Source: Streptomyces sp. WMMC500 (lineage in GTDB: Bacteria; Actinomycetota; Actinomycetes; Streptomycetales; Streptomycetaceae). From it: a stretch of DNA of 64,000 nt. Shown here piece after piece: positions 35,742 to 45,319 of this stretch (the stretch's first letter is position 1; every line of letters starts with the position of its first letter). The stretch lies in NCBI RefSeq assembly GCF_027497195.1, contig NZ_CP114905.1, positions 6,955,001-7,019,000 on the forward strand, given 5' to 3'. Both the position numbers and the translations under genes were made by a program. Under the pieces are notes generated by a model. It was not told where the DNA came from, did no database searches, and worked only from the letters and a program-made list of their open reading frames with translations.

Positions 35742-35933
35742 ATGAAGGAGATCACCTCGGAGCCGGCCGGCGCGCTGCGCGGCCCCGGGCCGCTGGACGT
35801 GGGCACCGAGGCGGGCGCCCGGCTGCTCGAGGAGGCCGTCGGGCTGGTCGCCGCCGGCGTCAACCCGCAGCTCGCCGACGTCGAGACCGCGGTGGCCGCT
35901 CTCGCCGAGGCCCGCGCGGTCACGCCGTACTGA
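35742..35933 (+). CDS. possible small hypothetical protein
   Basis: 63 aa, acidic, with one amphipathic helix-rich segment (GARLLEEAVGLVAAGVNPQLADVETAVAALAEARAV). The codon bias is consistent with coding, but the ribosome site is weak (GGCTGGCGG). It sits 81 bases after nadE, before a convergent gene, so it could be co-transcribed with nadE. No family recognised. Confidence 0.45.
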   Translation: MKEITSEPAGALRGPGPLDVGTEAGARLLEEAVGLVAAGVNPQLADVETAVAALAEARAVTPY

Positions 35934-35957
35934 GCGGCTCCGCCCGGGCTCCCGGCG

Positions 35958-36995
35958 TCACAGGTCCACCGAGGCCCGTACCGGGCGGTGGTCGCTGCCC
36001 GTCTCGCCCAGCACGTCGGAGCTGACCGGCTGCACGCCGCGCAGCAGGATCTGGTCGATCCGCGCCGTCGGGAAGCCCGCCGGCCAACTGAAGCCGAAGC
36101 CGCTGCCCGACGCGCCCTGCGCGGAGCGCAACTGGGAGGTGACGTTCGCCAGCGCGCGGTCGTTCATGGTGCCGTTGAGGTCGCCGAGCAGCAGCACACG
36201 GTCGACCGGCTCGTCCTTGATGGCCTCGCCGAGCGCGTCGGCGCTCAGGTCGCGCTGGTTGGCTGTGAACCCGGCGTCGAGCTTCACCCGCACAGACGGG
36301 AGGTGGGCGGTGTAGAGCGCGAGCGGGCCGGCGTCGGTGGCGACGGTGGTGCGCAGGGCGCGGGTCCAGCCCATGTGGATGTCCACGGGCCGGGTGTCCG
36401 ACAGCGGGTACTTGCTCCACACCCCGACCGTGCCCGCCACCTCGTGGTACGGGTACGCCTCCGCCAGGCCGTCCTCGTACGCCGCCCTGTTGTCCTGCGT
36501 GACCTCCTGGAGGGCGAGCACGTCGGCGTCGGACTCCACCAGCTTGCGGGCGGTGCCGGCCGCGTCGGTGTTCTCCTCGGCGACGTTGTGGCTGACGGCG
36601 GTGAGGTCGCCGCCGCCGCCGGACTTGTCGGTGAGCAGCCCGCCGAAGAGGTTGAACCAGACGAACACCGGCAGCACCAGCGCGCACATCGCCGTCAGCG
36701 ACCGCCGCCACAGCGCGCACACCAGCAGCACCGGGACCGCCAGCCCGAACCACGGCAGGAACGTCTCGACCAGGCTGCCCAGGTTGCCGACCCGGTTGGG
36801 GATCGCCGCGTGGCCCAGCATCACGATGCCGTCGAGCAGCGCGAGCGCGGCGACGACCAGGCCGCGGCGCCAGGTGCCGGGGCCCAGGCCCTCGCGGAGC
36901 CGGCGGCGCCAGTACGCCGCGCGTGACTCCGCGGGGGCGGCCGCGTGCGTGGTCCCGGTGCCGCGTCCGGTCTCCGCCATGTCCACGTGCGTCAT
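35958..36995 (-). CDS. membrane-anchored endonuclease/exonuclease/phosphatase-family protein
   Basis: 345 aa. Three membrane helices in the first 120 residues (GLVVAALALLDGIVML, FGLAVPVLLVCALW, MCALVLPVFVWFNLFG) place the catalytic domain outside the membrane. EEP-superfamily motifs are visible: SHNVAEENTD, LALQEVTQDN (metal-binding Glu), GDLNGTMND and the terminal GSDHRPV (catalytic Asp/His). Such proteins hydrolyse phosphodiesters or phosphomonoesters; the substrate is unknown. It is convergent with the small gene after nadE and downstream of nothing obvious. Confidence 0.88.
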   Translation of the reverse strand: MTHVDMAETGRGTGTTHAAAPAESRAAYWRRRLREGLGPGTWRRGLVVAALALLDGIVMLGHAAIPNRVGNLGSLVETFLPWFGLAVPVLLVCALWRRSLTAMCALVLPVFVWFNLFGGLLTDKSGGGGDLTAVSHNVAEENTDAAGTARKLVESDADVLALQEVTQDNRAAYEDGLAEAYPYHEVAGTVGVWSKYPLSDTRPVDIHMGWTRALRTTVATDAGPLALYTAHLPSVRVKLDAGFTANQRDLSADALGEAIKDEPVDRVLLLGDLNGTMNDRALANVTSQLRSAQGASGSGFGFSWPAGFPTARIDQILLRGVQPVSSDVLGETGSDHRPVRASVDL

Positions 36996-37120
36996 GCGCT
37001 GTTCCTCACGTCACTGCACTTGCCGGTCTGCCCCCGTTACCCCTTACCTGACGAGTGGGACCGCGCCGCGAGTTGCGGACGGGACGTGCCGGAAGGTCAC
37101 CGTAACGAAACCCGGACATT

Positions 37121-38707
37121 TCATCGGTCAGGTGAACGGACGCCGTTCCCCGCGGAGGACACATTCTGCCCGCCCTTCGCCGGCCCGGGCGCGCCGCGGT
37201 CCTTGGGGGGCATGAACGCCGCGGCCACCGCCGCGCCCGCCAGGGCCGTGCCCGCCGCCGCGAGCGACGTCACGTGCATCGCGTCGATGAACGCGTTGTC
37301 GGCCTCCTCGATCAGCTTCTTCCCGGCCTGTCCGGCGCGCTCCGCGAAGGTGCGGGTGGCCTCGATGGACTCGCCCGCCGCGTGCGGCGCCCCCGGAGGC
37401 AGCGTCACCTCGCCGCGGTAGACGGACGACAGCAGCGAGCCGAGCACGGCCACCCCGAGGGCGCCGCCGACCTGCCGGAAGGTGTTGTTGACCGAGGAGC
37501 CGGCGCCGGCCTTCTCGGGCGGCAGCGACTGCATGATCGAGGTGGTGGCCGGCGGCATGACGTGCGCCATCGCGCTGCCCATGAGGAAGAACAGCACCTC
37601 CAGGACCCACAGCGGGGACGACTCGTCCAGCAGCAGGAAGCCGGCGAAGGCGGCGGCGATGGCGAGCATCGCCACCGTGCACACCGCCCGTGCGCCGAAC
37701 CGGTCGACCGCCAGCCGGGACCGCGGCGCGAAGATCAACTGGGCGACGGCCAGCGGCAGCAGGAGCAGCCCGGAGTCCAGCGGAGACAGGCCGCGCACGC
37801 TCTGGATGTAGAAGACCATGAAGAACGTCACGCCCATGAGCGCGAAGAACACCAGGCCGATGACGGCGACCGAGGCCGAGAAGCGCGGGTTGCGGAACCA
37901 CCGCATGTCGAGCGCCGGGTGCCGGCTGCGGCGCTCGTACCAGACGAAGAGCCCGATGACGACCGCGCCGCCGCCGATCGTGCCCCAGACCTCCGGCGCG
38001 CCGAAGTCGGCGCGCTGACCGCCCCGGACCACGCCGTAGACGATCAGCACCAGACCGGCGATGGACAGCAGCACGCCCAGGGGGTCGATCCTCCCGGGGG
38101 CCGGGTCCCTGGAGTCGGGGACCAGCAGCACCATGCCGATCAGCGCGACGCTGATGATCGGCACGTTGACCAGGAAGACCGAGCCCCACCAGAAGTGCTC
38201 CAGCAGCAGCCCGCCGGTGATCGGCCCGATGGCGATGGCCAGGCCCACGGACCCGGCCCAGATGCCGATGGCCCGGGGCTGCTCGTCGCGCTCGAAGACG
38301 TTCACGATGATCGCCAGCGTGGCGGGCAGGACGAACGCGCCGCCCAGGCCCATCAGGGTACGAAAGGCGATCAGCTCGGCCGGGCTGCCGGAGAAGGCGG
38401 CGAGCACCGAGCCCACGCCGAAGACGACCATGCCGGCCAGCAGCGTCCGCTTGCGCCCCACCCGGTCGCCCAGGACGCCCGCGGTGAACAGCAGGCCCGC
38501 GAAGGCCAGGGTGTACGCGTCGATCGCCCACTCCAGCTCGCTCTGGCTGGCGCCGAGGCCGGTGGGGGCGGGGGTGGCGATCGTCTTCATCGCGACGTTG
38601 AGGATGGAGTTGTCGAGGACGACGACGAGGAGGCTGAAGACGAGCACGCCGAGGATCAGCCAGCGGCGGCGGTGGATGTCCGGGGCCGTCTGGTGCGGGG
38701 TGTGCAT
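37121..38707 (-). CDS. MFS drug-efflux transporter, DHA2 (EmrB/QacA) family
   Basis: About 528 aa with 14 helices. The N-terminal signature is [18 protein letters not shown]...[38 protein letters not shown] (motif D and motif A). Motif C is [30 protein letters not shown]. The C-terminus has an extracellular loop ([25 protein letters not shown]) and final helix. It is expected to export drugs or quaternary compounds using proton flow. The ATG at 38707 or an in-frame GTG at 38716 could be the start; no strong ribosome site distinguishes them. No regulator is adjacent. Confidence 0.93.
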   Translation of the reverse strand: MHTPHQTAPDIHRRRWLILGVLVFSLLVVVLDNSILNVAMKTIATPAPTGLGASQSELEWAIDAYTLAFAGLLFTAGVLGDRVGRKRTLLAGMVVFGVGSVLAAFSGSPAELIAFRTLMGLGGAFVLPATLAIIVNVFERDEQPRAIGIWAGSVGLAIAIGPITGGLLLEHFWWGSVFLVNVPIISVALIGMVLLVPDSRDPAPGRIDPLGVLLSIAGLVLIVYGVVRGGQRADFGAPEVWGTIGGGAVVIGLFVWYERRSRHPALDMRWFRNPRFSASVAVIGLVFFALMGVTFFMVFYIQSVRGLSPLDSGLLLLPLAVAQLIFAPRSRLAVDRFGARAVCTVAMLAIAAAFAGFLLLDESSPLWVLEVLFFLMGSAMAHVMPPATTSIMQSLPPEKAGAGSSVNNTFRQVGGALGVAVLGSLLSSVYRGEVTLPPGAPHAAGESIEATRTFAERAGQAGKKLIEEADNAFIDAMHVTSLAAAGTALAGAAVAAAFMPPKDRGAPGPAKGGQNVSSAGNGVRSPDR

Positions 38708-38933
38708 GAAATCCACGCTAGCGTGCGTCCCGCCACGCCGCCGTTTCGTCACACCGGGCCCCGGCACCCGCGCGGGCGGGGGAAAGTGGCAGGTCACAGG
38801 CTTGACACGCCGGGCGTGCGACCTTCGGCACACGTGCCGGGGCCGGGGTGTCCTTCGCCGTTGACGCGTGCCAGCATGGAGGTGGTCCGGGGACGCCGTC
38901 AGGGCGCCTCGAGATGACGAAGGAGCGTTTGCG

Positions 38934-39821
38934 ATGACGCACGTTTCGCATGCCCCCAAGACGCCCGGCGGCGCCGACTCCGCCCCGGCGCTGTACGGCG
39001 GCGCCGCCGATTCCGCCGGCCGCGGCCGGCGGGTGACCGTACGGGACCTGGCCGCCGCCAAGCGGCGCGGCGAGAAGTGGCCCATGCTGACCGCGTACGA
39101 CTCGACCACCGCCGGCATCTTCGACGAGGCCGGCATCCCCGTGCTGCTGGTCGGCGACTCCATGGGCAACGTCCACCTCGGCTACGACACGACCGTGCCG
39201 GTGACGCTGGACGAGATGACCATGCTCTCCGCCGCCGTCGTCCGCGGCACCCGGCGTGCCCTGGTCGTCGGCGACCTGCCCTTCGGCTCGTACCAGGAGG
39301 GCCCGGTCCAGGCGCTCCGCTCGGCGACGCGGCTCGTCAAGGACGCCGGCGTGGGCGCGGTGAAGCTGGAGGGCGGCGAGCGGTCGCTGCGGCAGACCGA
39401 GCTGCTGGTGGAGTCCGGCATCCCCGTGATGTCCCACCTCGGGCTCACCCCGCAGTCCGTCAACGCCATGGGTTACCGCGTGCAGGGCCGCTCGGACGAG
39501 GACGCCCACCGGCTGGTGCGCGACGCGAAGGCGGCGCAGGAGGCGGGCGCGTTCGCGCTGGTGCTGGAGCTGGTGCCGGCGGAGCTGGCCGCGGAGGTGA
39601 CGCGCTCGCTGGAGATCCCGACGATCGGCATCGGCGCGGGCCCCGACACCGACGCGCAGGTGCTCGTCTGGACCGACATGGCGGGGCTGACCGGCGGCAG
39701 GATGCCGCGCTTCGTCAAGCAGTACGCGGACCTGCGGCAGACCCTCGGCGACGCGGCCAGGGCCTTCGCCGAGGACGTCGGCGCCGCCGCGTTCCCGGCC
39801 GCGGAGCACACCTTCCACTGA
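38934..39821 (+). CDS. panB: 3-methyl-2-oxobutanoate hydroxymethyltransferase
   Basis: 295 aa. It adds a hydroxymethyl group from methylene-THF to alpha-ketoisovalerate, giving ketopantoate, the first step of pantothenate synthesis. Visible signatures are [49 protein letters not shown] and [20 protein letters not shown]. An N-terminal extension of about 40 residues is Gly/Ser/Pro-rich, as in several actinobacterial forms. The ATG follows AAGGAGCG. It stands alone; no panC or panD nearby. Confidence 0.97.
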   Translation: MTHVSHAPKTPGGADSAPALYGGAADSAGRGRRVTVRDLAAAKRRGEKWPMLTAYDSTTAGIFDEAGIPVLLVGDSMGNVHLGYDTTVPVTLDEMTMLSAAVVRGTRRALVVGDLPFGSYQEGPVQALRSATRLVKDAGVGAVKLEGGERSLRQTELLVESGIPVMSHLGLTPQSVNAMGYRVQGRSDEDAHRLVRDAKAAQEAGAFALVLELVPAELAAEVTRSLEIPTIGIGAGPDTDAQVLVWTDMAGLTGGRMPRFVKQYADLRQTLGDAARAFAEDVGAAAFPAAEHTFH

Positions 39822-39950
39822 GTCCGCGGGGACGGCGGCGGGCACTCCGGGGCGCCGGAACGATGCGCCGATGCGGTGATCTTATTAACTGCATGCGGGT
39901 GCCCGCCGTCGTGCCGACGCGGCGCGTGCGGGGGCCGGGCGGAGGCTGGC

Positions 39951-40059
39951 GGAAAGACACCGACGGAAGGCGCCGGCGGAAGGACACCGAAGGAAGGACG
40001 CCGACGGAAGGTGCCGGCGGTACGACACCGGCGTACGGACGCCGGCGGAGGACCCCCGC
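39951..40059 (+). repeat. 13-14 bp tandem repeat, eight units
   Basis: Eight imperfect units of the type GGAAGGACRCCGRC run head to tail between panB and the next gene. Unit lengths alternate irregularly between 13 and 14, so no frame stays in register and it is not coding. The rest of the 330-base gap (39822-40151) holds nothing else recognisable. Confidence 0.8.
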
Positions 40060-40151
40060 GCCGGCCGGTTGCGCCGGTTCCGCGGGTACGGCCGGCCCGC
40101 CGGTCCCGTCGGCCAGTCGCCCCCTCGGCCCCGTGGAGAGGAACCCCGCCC

Positions 40152-40490
40152 ATGCCCCCCGGACACCCCGGCCGCCGTCTGCTGCTCACCTGCCTCGCCG
40201 CGCCGCTGCTCTGGGCGGCCGTCACCGCCCCCGCCGAGGCCGTGGCGCCGCCCGCCGGGACGCGGGCCGCCGCCCACGTCCCCGTACAGGAAGACGAGCC
40301 GCACACCACCGGCGACGGCAAGAACCCCGGCCGCGCGCCCGCGATGGGCTCCCCGGGCGCCCCCGCCGTACGCGGCGACGACGCCTGGCCCGCGGTCACC
40401 GCCGGCGGCGTCTTCGCCGCCTCGCTCGGCGCGGCCGTGTACTTCCTCGGCTGGGGCCGCCGCCGCACGGGCCGGCCGGGCGCCGCCTAG
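40152..40490 (+). CDS. small secreted/membrane-anchored protein
   Basis: 112 aa. There is a signal peptide (RRLLLTCLAAPLLWAAVTAPAEA), a Pro/Ala-rich extracellular linker and a C-terminal membrane helix followed by basic residues (AGGVFAASLGAAVYFLGWGRRRTGRPG). This is the layout of a wall- or membrane-anchored small surface protein. The ATG follows GGAGAGGAA. Its last 4 bases overlap the end of the convergent small membrane gene. No known family. Confidence 0.65.
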   Translation: MPPGHPGRRLLLTCLAAPLLWAAVTAPAEAVAPPAGTRAAAHVPVQEDEPHTTGDGKNPGRAPAMGSPGAPAVRGDDAWPAVTAGGVFAASLGAAVYFLGWGRRRTGRPGAA

Positions 40491-40732
40491 CCCGCCGGGT
40501 CCGGGTCCCGGTCGCGGTCCCGGTCGCGAGCCAGCCGTGCGCGGCGTACGTAGAAATACGTCATGTTCGACGACAGCCCGGCCAGCAGCACCCAGACCAC
40601 CCCGATCCAGTAGCCCTTCGCGAAGGACACCACCGCCGCGGCCACCGACAGCACGCACACGACGGTGGCGAAGACGGCGAGCCGGTTCGGCTCGGCGAGG
40701 AGGGACGAGGTCTGGCGGGGCTCGGACGGCAT
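40487..40732 (-). CDS. small two-helix membrane protein
   Basis: 81 aa with two membrane helices (LAVFATVVCVLSVAAAVVSF and YWIGVVWVLLAGLSSNMTYF). The tail is highly charged with repeated RD pairs and an acidic end (LARDRDRDRDPDPAG). The ATG follows CGAGGAGC. Similar short membrane proteins are common in Streptomyces and have no assigned function. Convergent overlap with the preceding gene by 4 bases. Confidence 0.7.
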   Translation of the reverse strand: MPSEPRQTSSLLAEPNRLAVFATVVCVLSVAAAVVSFAKGYWIGVVWVLLAGLSSNMTYFYVRRARLARDRDRDRDPDPAG

Positions 40733-40848
40733 GGGGGCGGGCTCCTCGGGGATAAGGCGTGCGGGTCCATTGTGCCTCCACGCCGTACCCGGGCGGCACC
40801 GCCCCCGGCCGTTCCCGGCCGCCTGCCGGCCGTCCCACGGTTGTCCGT

Positions 40849-40884
40849 CAGACGTCTGTCAGACGTCCCTCACACGTCTGTCAG
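40849..40884. repeat. direct and inverted repeats at the fno 3' end
   Basis: ACGTCTGTCAG occurs at 40852-40862 and again at 40874-40884, 22 bases apart. The first overlaps ACGTCTG-T-CAGACGT (40852-40866), a perfect 7-bp inverted repeat, and CAGACGTCTG (40849-40858). It lies across and just after the stop codon of the F420 oxidoreductase gene and probably helps terminate transcription. Confidence 0.5.
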
Positions 40885-41574
40885 CCGCACCCCGGCGTGC
40901 GCCCGGTAGCGGCGGTTGACCGAGATCAGGTTCGCCACCAGCGACTCGACCTGGTGCGCGTTGCGCAGCCGGCCCGCGTACACGCCGCGCATCCCCGGGA
41001 TCAGCCCGGCCAGCGCCTGCACGACGTCCGTGTCCTCCCGGGACTCGCCCAGCACCATCACGTCCGTCTCGATCCGCTCCACCTCCGGGTCCTGGAGCAG
41101 CACCGCCGACAGGTGGTGGAACGCCGCCGTGACCCGCGACTCCGGCAGCAGCGCCGCCGCCTGCTCGGCCGCGCTGCCCTCGGGCGGCCGGATCGCGTAC
41201 GCGCCCTTCTTGTCGAACCCCAGCGGGTTCACGCAGTCCACGACGAGCTTGCCCGCCAGCTCCGCGCGCAGCGCCGAGACCGTCGCCTCGTGCCCGTCCC
41301 ACGGCACCGCGACGACCACCACGTCGCTGCGCCGCGCGCACTCCGCGTTGTCCGCGCCCTCGACGCCGTTGCCCAGCTCCGCCGCCGCCGCCTCGGCCCG
41401 CTCCGGCTTCCGGGAGCCGATGACGACCCGCTGCCCGGCCCGCGCCAGCCGGTAGGCCAGCCCCCGGCCCTGGTCGCCGGTGCCGCCCAGCACGCCGACG
41501 ACCAGGCCCGAGACATCGGGCAGCGCCCACGGGTCCTTGCGGGCGGGCGGGGTGTTCTGCTCACTCGAAGTCAT
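40870..41574 (-). CDS. fno: F420H2:NADP+ oxidoreductase
   Basis: 234 aa. It transfers hydride between NADPH and the deazaflavin F420, feeding F420-dependent enzymes of secondary metabolism. The Rossmann motif is VVGVLGGTGDQGRGLAYRLARAG. The RKPERAE stretch suits the NADP 2'-phosphate, and VDCVNPLGFDKKGAY, TAAFHHLSAVLL and VMVLGE are family signatures. It is alone on its strand between a small membrane gene and the secreted hydrolase. Confidence 0.94.
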   Translation of the reverse strand: MTSSEQNTPPARKDPWALPDVSGLVVGVLGGTGDQGRGLAYRLARAGQRVVIGSRKPERAEAAAAELGNGVEGADNAECARRSDVVVVAVPWDGHEATVSALRAELAGKLVVDCVNPLGFDKKGAYAIRPPEGSAAEQAAALLPESRVTAAFHHLSAVLLQDPEVERIETDVMVLGESREDTDVVQALAGLIPGMRGVYAGRLRNAHQVESLVANLISVNRRYRAHAGVRLTDV

Positions 41575-41614
41575 GCGCCGATCGTACGGTGATCACCCGC
41601 GCACCGGCAGCGGC

Positions 41615-43681
41615 TCACCCCGCCGGGTCGGCCGTGCACGGCGCGCCGCCGCAGACGTCCACGATCCTGCCGGTGTTCAGGAACGCGGCCATCTGCCGCT
41701 GGGCCGCGGCAGAACTGCGCGGGTCGCCGTGCGGGTCCCGGCCCTCGGCGGGCGGGGTGTTCGTCAGCGGCTGGTACGGGCTGCCGCTGTCCCAGACCAG
41801 CATCCCGGAGCCGGCGTGCGGGTAGCGCAGCTTCCGTATCCCCCAGTACGGCTCCTCGTCCGGGTTGCGCCCCTCGGCCACCGCGGGGGTGTGGATCCGG
41901 GCGCCGACCGTACGGGCCTGCACCTCCGCGGCCGTGGGGGAGACCTGGTGGTCGCCGTACGCGACGTGCATCAGTACCTGATGGCGCGGTGTGCGCGGCA
42001 GCGGCTCGGACGTCATGTGCTGCGCGTAGCCGTTCGCCTCGCCGCGGTCCCAGAGCATCTGCATGAGCGCGAAGCCGAGTTGCTGCCCCAGCTTGTCGGG
42101 GTACGAGCGGTCCAGGACCTGCTGGAACGGCGCGAAGGCGACGCTGCGGTTGAGCAGCGTGCTGTAGTTCATCGCCGGTACGCCGAGCACGGAGCGCGTG
42201 CTGTCCTGCGCCACGGCGGTGTACATGCCGCCCATGATGCCGCCCTGGCTGTGGCCGACGTAGCCGAGCCGGTCGCGGACGTCGATCGCGGGCGCGCCGT
42301 CGGCGCCGCGGAAGGCGTCGTCCGCGGCGAGCCCGTCCGCGTGCCGCATGAGGCGGCCGAGCCAGAGGGTGTTGAGCACGCCCTGCTGGAGCCGGTCGGC
42401 GACCGCGGGGAAGCCGCTGAGGTCCTGGAGCGTGCCCACGATGAACGGGATGTCCTCGTCCGACATGCCCTGCCACTTCGTGGCGCACAGGACGAAGTTG
42501 CCCCGGGCCGCCAGCTCGCGCTGCGTACGGGAGCCGACCTGCGTCTCGTTGCCGAGGAGCCCGTGGCCGTAGAGGACGGGCCGCGCCGCGTCGCCGGGCC
42601 CGTGCGGGCCGCCGAGGGCGGCGCGCGGTATCTCGCACTGGAACGGCACCACTTGGTTGTTGCCGGGCAGCCGGGCGGGCAGCGCGTCCTTGCCGGAGTC
42701 GGCGCGGTGGAAGCCGGAGCCGGGCGGGCCGCCGGGGGCGTCGAGGTAGCTGGGCACGTTGTAGACGCCGCGGACCGTGCGGGCGACGGGGTCGTCCGCG
42801 GGGTGGTCCGTCACCTCGTACACCAGATGCTCGGGTACGCCCTTGCCGAGGCCGGCGAAGGCGTCGTCGCGGATGTGCAGCATCCGCTCGCTCAGGCCGC
42901 GCTCGCTGGCGACGGTGAAGTCCCAGGCCAGATAGAGGCCGCGGGACGAGACGCCGGCGCGGTCGAGGCCGCGCCGGACCTGGCGGTGGTCGCGCTGGCG
43001 CTCGTGCAGCGGGTCGCCCTTGCGCAGCGCGGGCCCGTCGACGCGGCGGAAGGCGGCGGGGGCGGGGAGGGTGCGGCCCCCGGCGTCCTTGAGCCGGCGC
43101 AGGGCGACGATGTAGCGGTGCCCCTCCGCGAGGTTGCGCGCGGGGCGGACGACGAGGGCCCGGCGGGCGGGGTCGGTGGCGTTGGCGTCCAGCTCCGCCC
43201 AGTACGGGTGGCGCTCGCCGGTGTCGGCGTCGAGGAGCACGATGGGCGCGTCGCGGTCGAGGGAGGCGCCGATGTCGGTGAGCGGCGCGGCGCCGGTACG
43301 CCCGAGGTCGAGGCCGGGCACGTGGGCGAGGATCATCGAGCCGGGCGAGAAGCCGTCGGCCCGGTTCCACTCGGCGGGGTCGATGCGGGTGCCGGCGGCG
43401 TTGGCGGGCATGGCGGACGGCTCGAACGCGACCCGGCGGCCGGTGTCCGTGCGGTGGTCCCGCTCGGTGTACCAGTCGTTGGGGAACGGGAGCAGGCAGT
43501 CCGCGGGACCGATGGGGTCGCAGCCGGCGCGCTCGGGCTGCCCGGCCCGTACGGGCACCTCGGCCGGATCGGCCGTATCGGCAGGACCTGCCGGATCGGC
43601 GGGACCGGCGAGCGCGGTGGGGGCGAGGAGGCCGAGCGCGAGCGCCGTGACGGTGGTCAGGACCGTGAGCCGAGGGCGCAC
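41615..43681 (-). CDS. secreted alpha/beta-hydrolase-like protein
   Basis: 688 aa. The signal peptide is RPRLTVLTTVTALALGLLAPTALA, followed by a repetitive GPADPAGPADTADPAE linker. The large C-terminal half has an alpha/beta-hydrolase core with RPVLYGHGLLGNETQVG (oxyanion-type) and the nucleophile elbow GYVGHSQGGIMGG. Acid and base candidates include SGMLVWDSGSPYQPL. The N-terminal half (PFPNDWYTERDHRTDTGRRVAF...) is a beta-rich domain often seen in secreted bacterial lipase-like proteins. The GTG start follows GGAGG. A palindrome just upstream may be a TetR-type operator. The substrate is not known. Confidence 0.82.
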   Translation of the reverse strand: MRPRLTVLTTVTALALGLLAPTALAGPADPAGPADTADPAEVPVRAGQPERAGCDPIGPADCLLPFPNDWYTERDHRTDTGRRVAFEPSAMPANAAGTRIDPAEWNRADGFSPGSMILAHVPGLDLGRTGAAPLTDIGASLDRDAPIVLLDADTGERHPYWAELDANATDPARRALVVRPARNLAEGHRYIVALRRLKDAGGRTLPAPAAFRRVDGPALRKGDPLHERQRDHRQVRRGLDRAGVSSRGLYLAWDFTVASERGLSERMLHIRDDAFAGLGKGVPEHLVYEVTDHPADDPVARTVRGVYNVPSYLDAPGGPPGSGFHRADSGKDALPARLPGNNQVVPFQCEIPRAALGGPHGPGDAARPVLYGHGLLGNETQVGSRTQRELAARGNFVLCATKWQGMSDEDIPFIVGTLQDLSGFPAVADRLQQGVLNTLWLGRLMRHADGLAADDAFRGADGAPAIDVRDRLGYVGHSQGGIMGGMYTAVAQDSTRSVLGVPAMNYSTLLNRSVAFAPFQQVLDRSYPDKLGQQLGFALMQMLWDRGEANGYAQHMTSEPLPRTPRHQVLMHVAYGDHQVSPTAAEVQARTVGARIHTPAVAEGRNPDEEPYWGIRKLRYPHAGSGMLVWDSGSPYQPLTNTPPAEGRDPHGDPRSSAAAQRQMAAFLNTGRIVDVCGGAPCTADPAG

Positions 43682-43700
43682 AGGGGGCCTCCAACGGGGT

Positions 43701-43720
43701 GGTTACCGATCGGTTAACCG
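43701..43720. promoter_or_regulatory. possible TetR-type operator
   Basis: A perfect 10-bp palindrome ACCGATCGGT (43705-43714) is extended by partial symmetry into TTAACC-like flanks. It lies about 25 bases upstream of the secreted hydrolase gene. TetR-family sites often look like this, but no tetR gene is adjacent. Confidence 0.4.
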
Positions 43721-43923
43721 AGGTACTTAGTCAGGGCCGCGGGCGGTGTCAATGGCGGAGGCTTAAGCGATTCCGCACGCGGTTCTCACCCAATCTTCAG
43801 GCCGGAAGGGGACCTTGGGAGTCATGAACGCGCTTGTGCCCGTCTGTCCAGGCTGCGGCCGCGTGCGGTGCATCTGCCCCCCGCGCGCCCTGCGGTGTCA
43901 CCGTCCCGGTGTTGACTGGAGGA

Positions 43924-44337
43924 GTGAACTGCACCTTCTGCGCCATCGCCGCGGGTGACATCGCGAGCCACCGCGTCTTCGAGGACGAGGTCGCGGTGGC
44001 CTTCCTCGACGCCCGGCCGCTCTTCGCCGGCCACGTCCTGGTCATCCCGCGCCACCACGTGGAGACCCTCACCGACCTGCCGGAGCCCGAGGTCGGCCCG
44101 TTCTTCGTACGGGTCCGGCGGCTGACCGGCGCGGTGGAGCGGGCCATGGGCGCGGCGGGGTCGTTCGTCGCGCTGAACAACCGGATCAGCCAGTCCGTGC
44201 CGCACCTGCACGTGCACGTCGTCCCGCGCAACCGCAAGGACGGCCTGCGCGGCTTCTTCTGGCCCCGGACGAAGTACCGGGACGAGGAACACGCCGCTGA
44301 GACCGCCCGACTGGTCCGCGCGGCGCTCGACGGGTGA
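43924..44337 (+). CDS. HIT-family protein
   Basis: 137 aa, a histidine-triad nucleotide hydrolase/transferase. The N-terminal CTFCAIAAGDIASHRVFEDE could bind zinc through its cysteines. The substrate loop is VIPRHHVETL, and the histidine triad is PHLHVHVVPR. HIT enzymes cleave nucleoside phosphoramidates or diadenosine polyphosphates. The GTG at 43924 follows TGGAGGA; an ATG upstream in frame (43834) has no ribosome site. The lipoprotein gene follows 59 bases later in the same direction. Confidence 0.93.
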   Translation: MNCTFCAIAAGDIASHRVFEDEVAVAFLDARPLFAGHVLVIPRHHVETLTDLPEPEVGPFFVRVRRLTGAVERAMGAAGSFVALNNRISQSVPHLHVHVVPRNRKDGLRGFFWPRTKYRDEEHAAETARLVRAALDG

Positions 44338-44396
44338 ACCGGCGCGGGCGGCGGACCCGGAGGGAACCCGACGCGGAGCGGCCCCGTCCGAGAGTC

Positions 44397-45245
44397 ATGA
44401 ACAGAACGAGCCCACTGCGCACATCCGCGGCCACGGCCGCGGCACTCGCCACCGCGGCGCTCGCCGCGGGCTGCGGCTCGGAGGACGCCTCCGGGTCCGC
44501 GGGCGACGGCAGCCGCGACCCCGCCGGCCAGCTCTACCGCGTCCAGGCGACCGTCCTCGCGAACGACGAGCACGGCCCCCAGCTCTGCCGCACGATGGCG
44601 GAGTCGATGCCGCCGCAGTGCGGCGGCCCCGACATCGTCGGCTGGGACTGGGACGACGTACGCGCGCACCGCGCGAGCGGCACCACGTACACCGACCCGC
44701 TGGTCCTCGTCGGCACCTGGGACGGCGAGCGGTTCACCCCGGCGGAGAAGCCGAAGCCCGCCGACGAGGCGGCCGAAGAGCCGGACGCGCCCGACGCCGC
44801 GGACTTCGACACGCCCTGCAAGGAGCTGAAGGAAGGCGGGAAGGACGCCGCCGGCGCCGGGGACGCCGCCTCGCGGCGGGTGCTGGACAAGGCCCAGGGG
44901 ATGCCCGGCTACGCCGGCGCCTGGCTCGACGGCGGCATCGTCAACATCAGGTTCGCCGACGCCGGTGAAGGCGGCGGTCCCGACGCCGCCGAGCGCAAGC
45001 TGCGCGACGTCTGGGACGGCCCGCTGTGCGTCGTCGGCGCCGAGCACACGGAAAAGGAGCTGGCGCGCGTCCAGCGGCAGGTCGGCAAGCACGTCGACGG
45101 CATGCTCAGCTCGGCCGTCGACCCGGTGCGCAACGCCGTGGCCCTCGAAGTCGTCGCCGCCACTCCCGAACTGCGGCGTGAGCTGGACCGGACGTACGGC
45201 GAGGACACCGTCCGGCTGACGGGCTGGCTGCAGCCCGTCGCCTGA
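44397..45245 (+). CDS. lipoprotein of unknown function
   Basis: 282 aa. The lipobox is ALAAGCGSE. The mature part has four more cysteines (LCRTMAES, QCGGPDIVGWDWDD, PCKELKEGG, LCVVGAEH) that could form two disulfides, and a helical C-terminus (VQRQVGKHVDGMLSSAVDP). The middle has an acidic linker (KPADEAAEEPDAPDAAD). No known domain is recognised; similar lipoproteins occur widely in Streptomyces. It is followed by a remarkable 24-bp-arm inverted repeat, probably its terminator. Confidence 0.8.
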   Translation: MNRTSPLRTSAATAAALATAALAAGCGSEDASGSAGDGSRDPAGQLYRVQATVLANDEHGPQLCRTMAESMPPQCGGPDIVGWDWDDVRAHRASGTTYTDPLVLVGTWDGERFTPAEKPKPADEAAEEPDAPDAADFDTPCKELKEGGKDAAGAGDAASRRVLDKAQGMPGYAGAWLDGGIVNIRFADAGEGGGPDAAERKLRDVWDGPLCVVGAEHTEKELARVQRQVGKHVDGMLSSAVDPVRNAVALEVVAATPELRRELDRTYGEDTVRLTGWLQPVA

Positions 45246-45319
45246 CCGCACCGCCCGTGGACCGGGTCCCGCGCCGCTCCTCCCCATCCGGCGCGGGACC
45301 CCGCGCGGCTGGCCGCGGA

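Noticed and set aside
41615..43681. Direct assignment as a lipase
   Set aside because: The GHSQGG motif is shared by many alpha/beta-hydrolases; substrate cannot be told.
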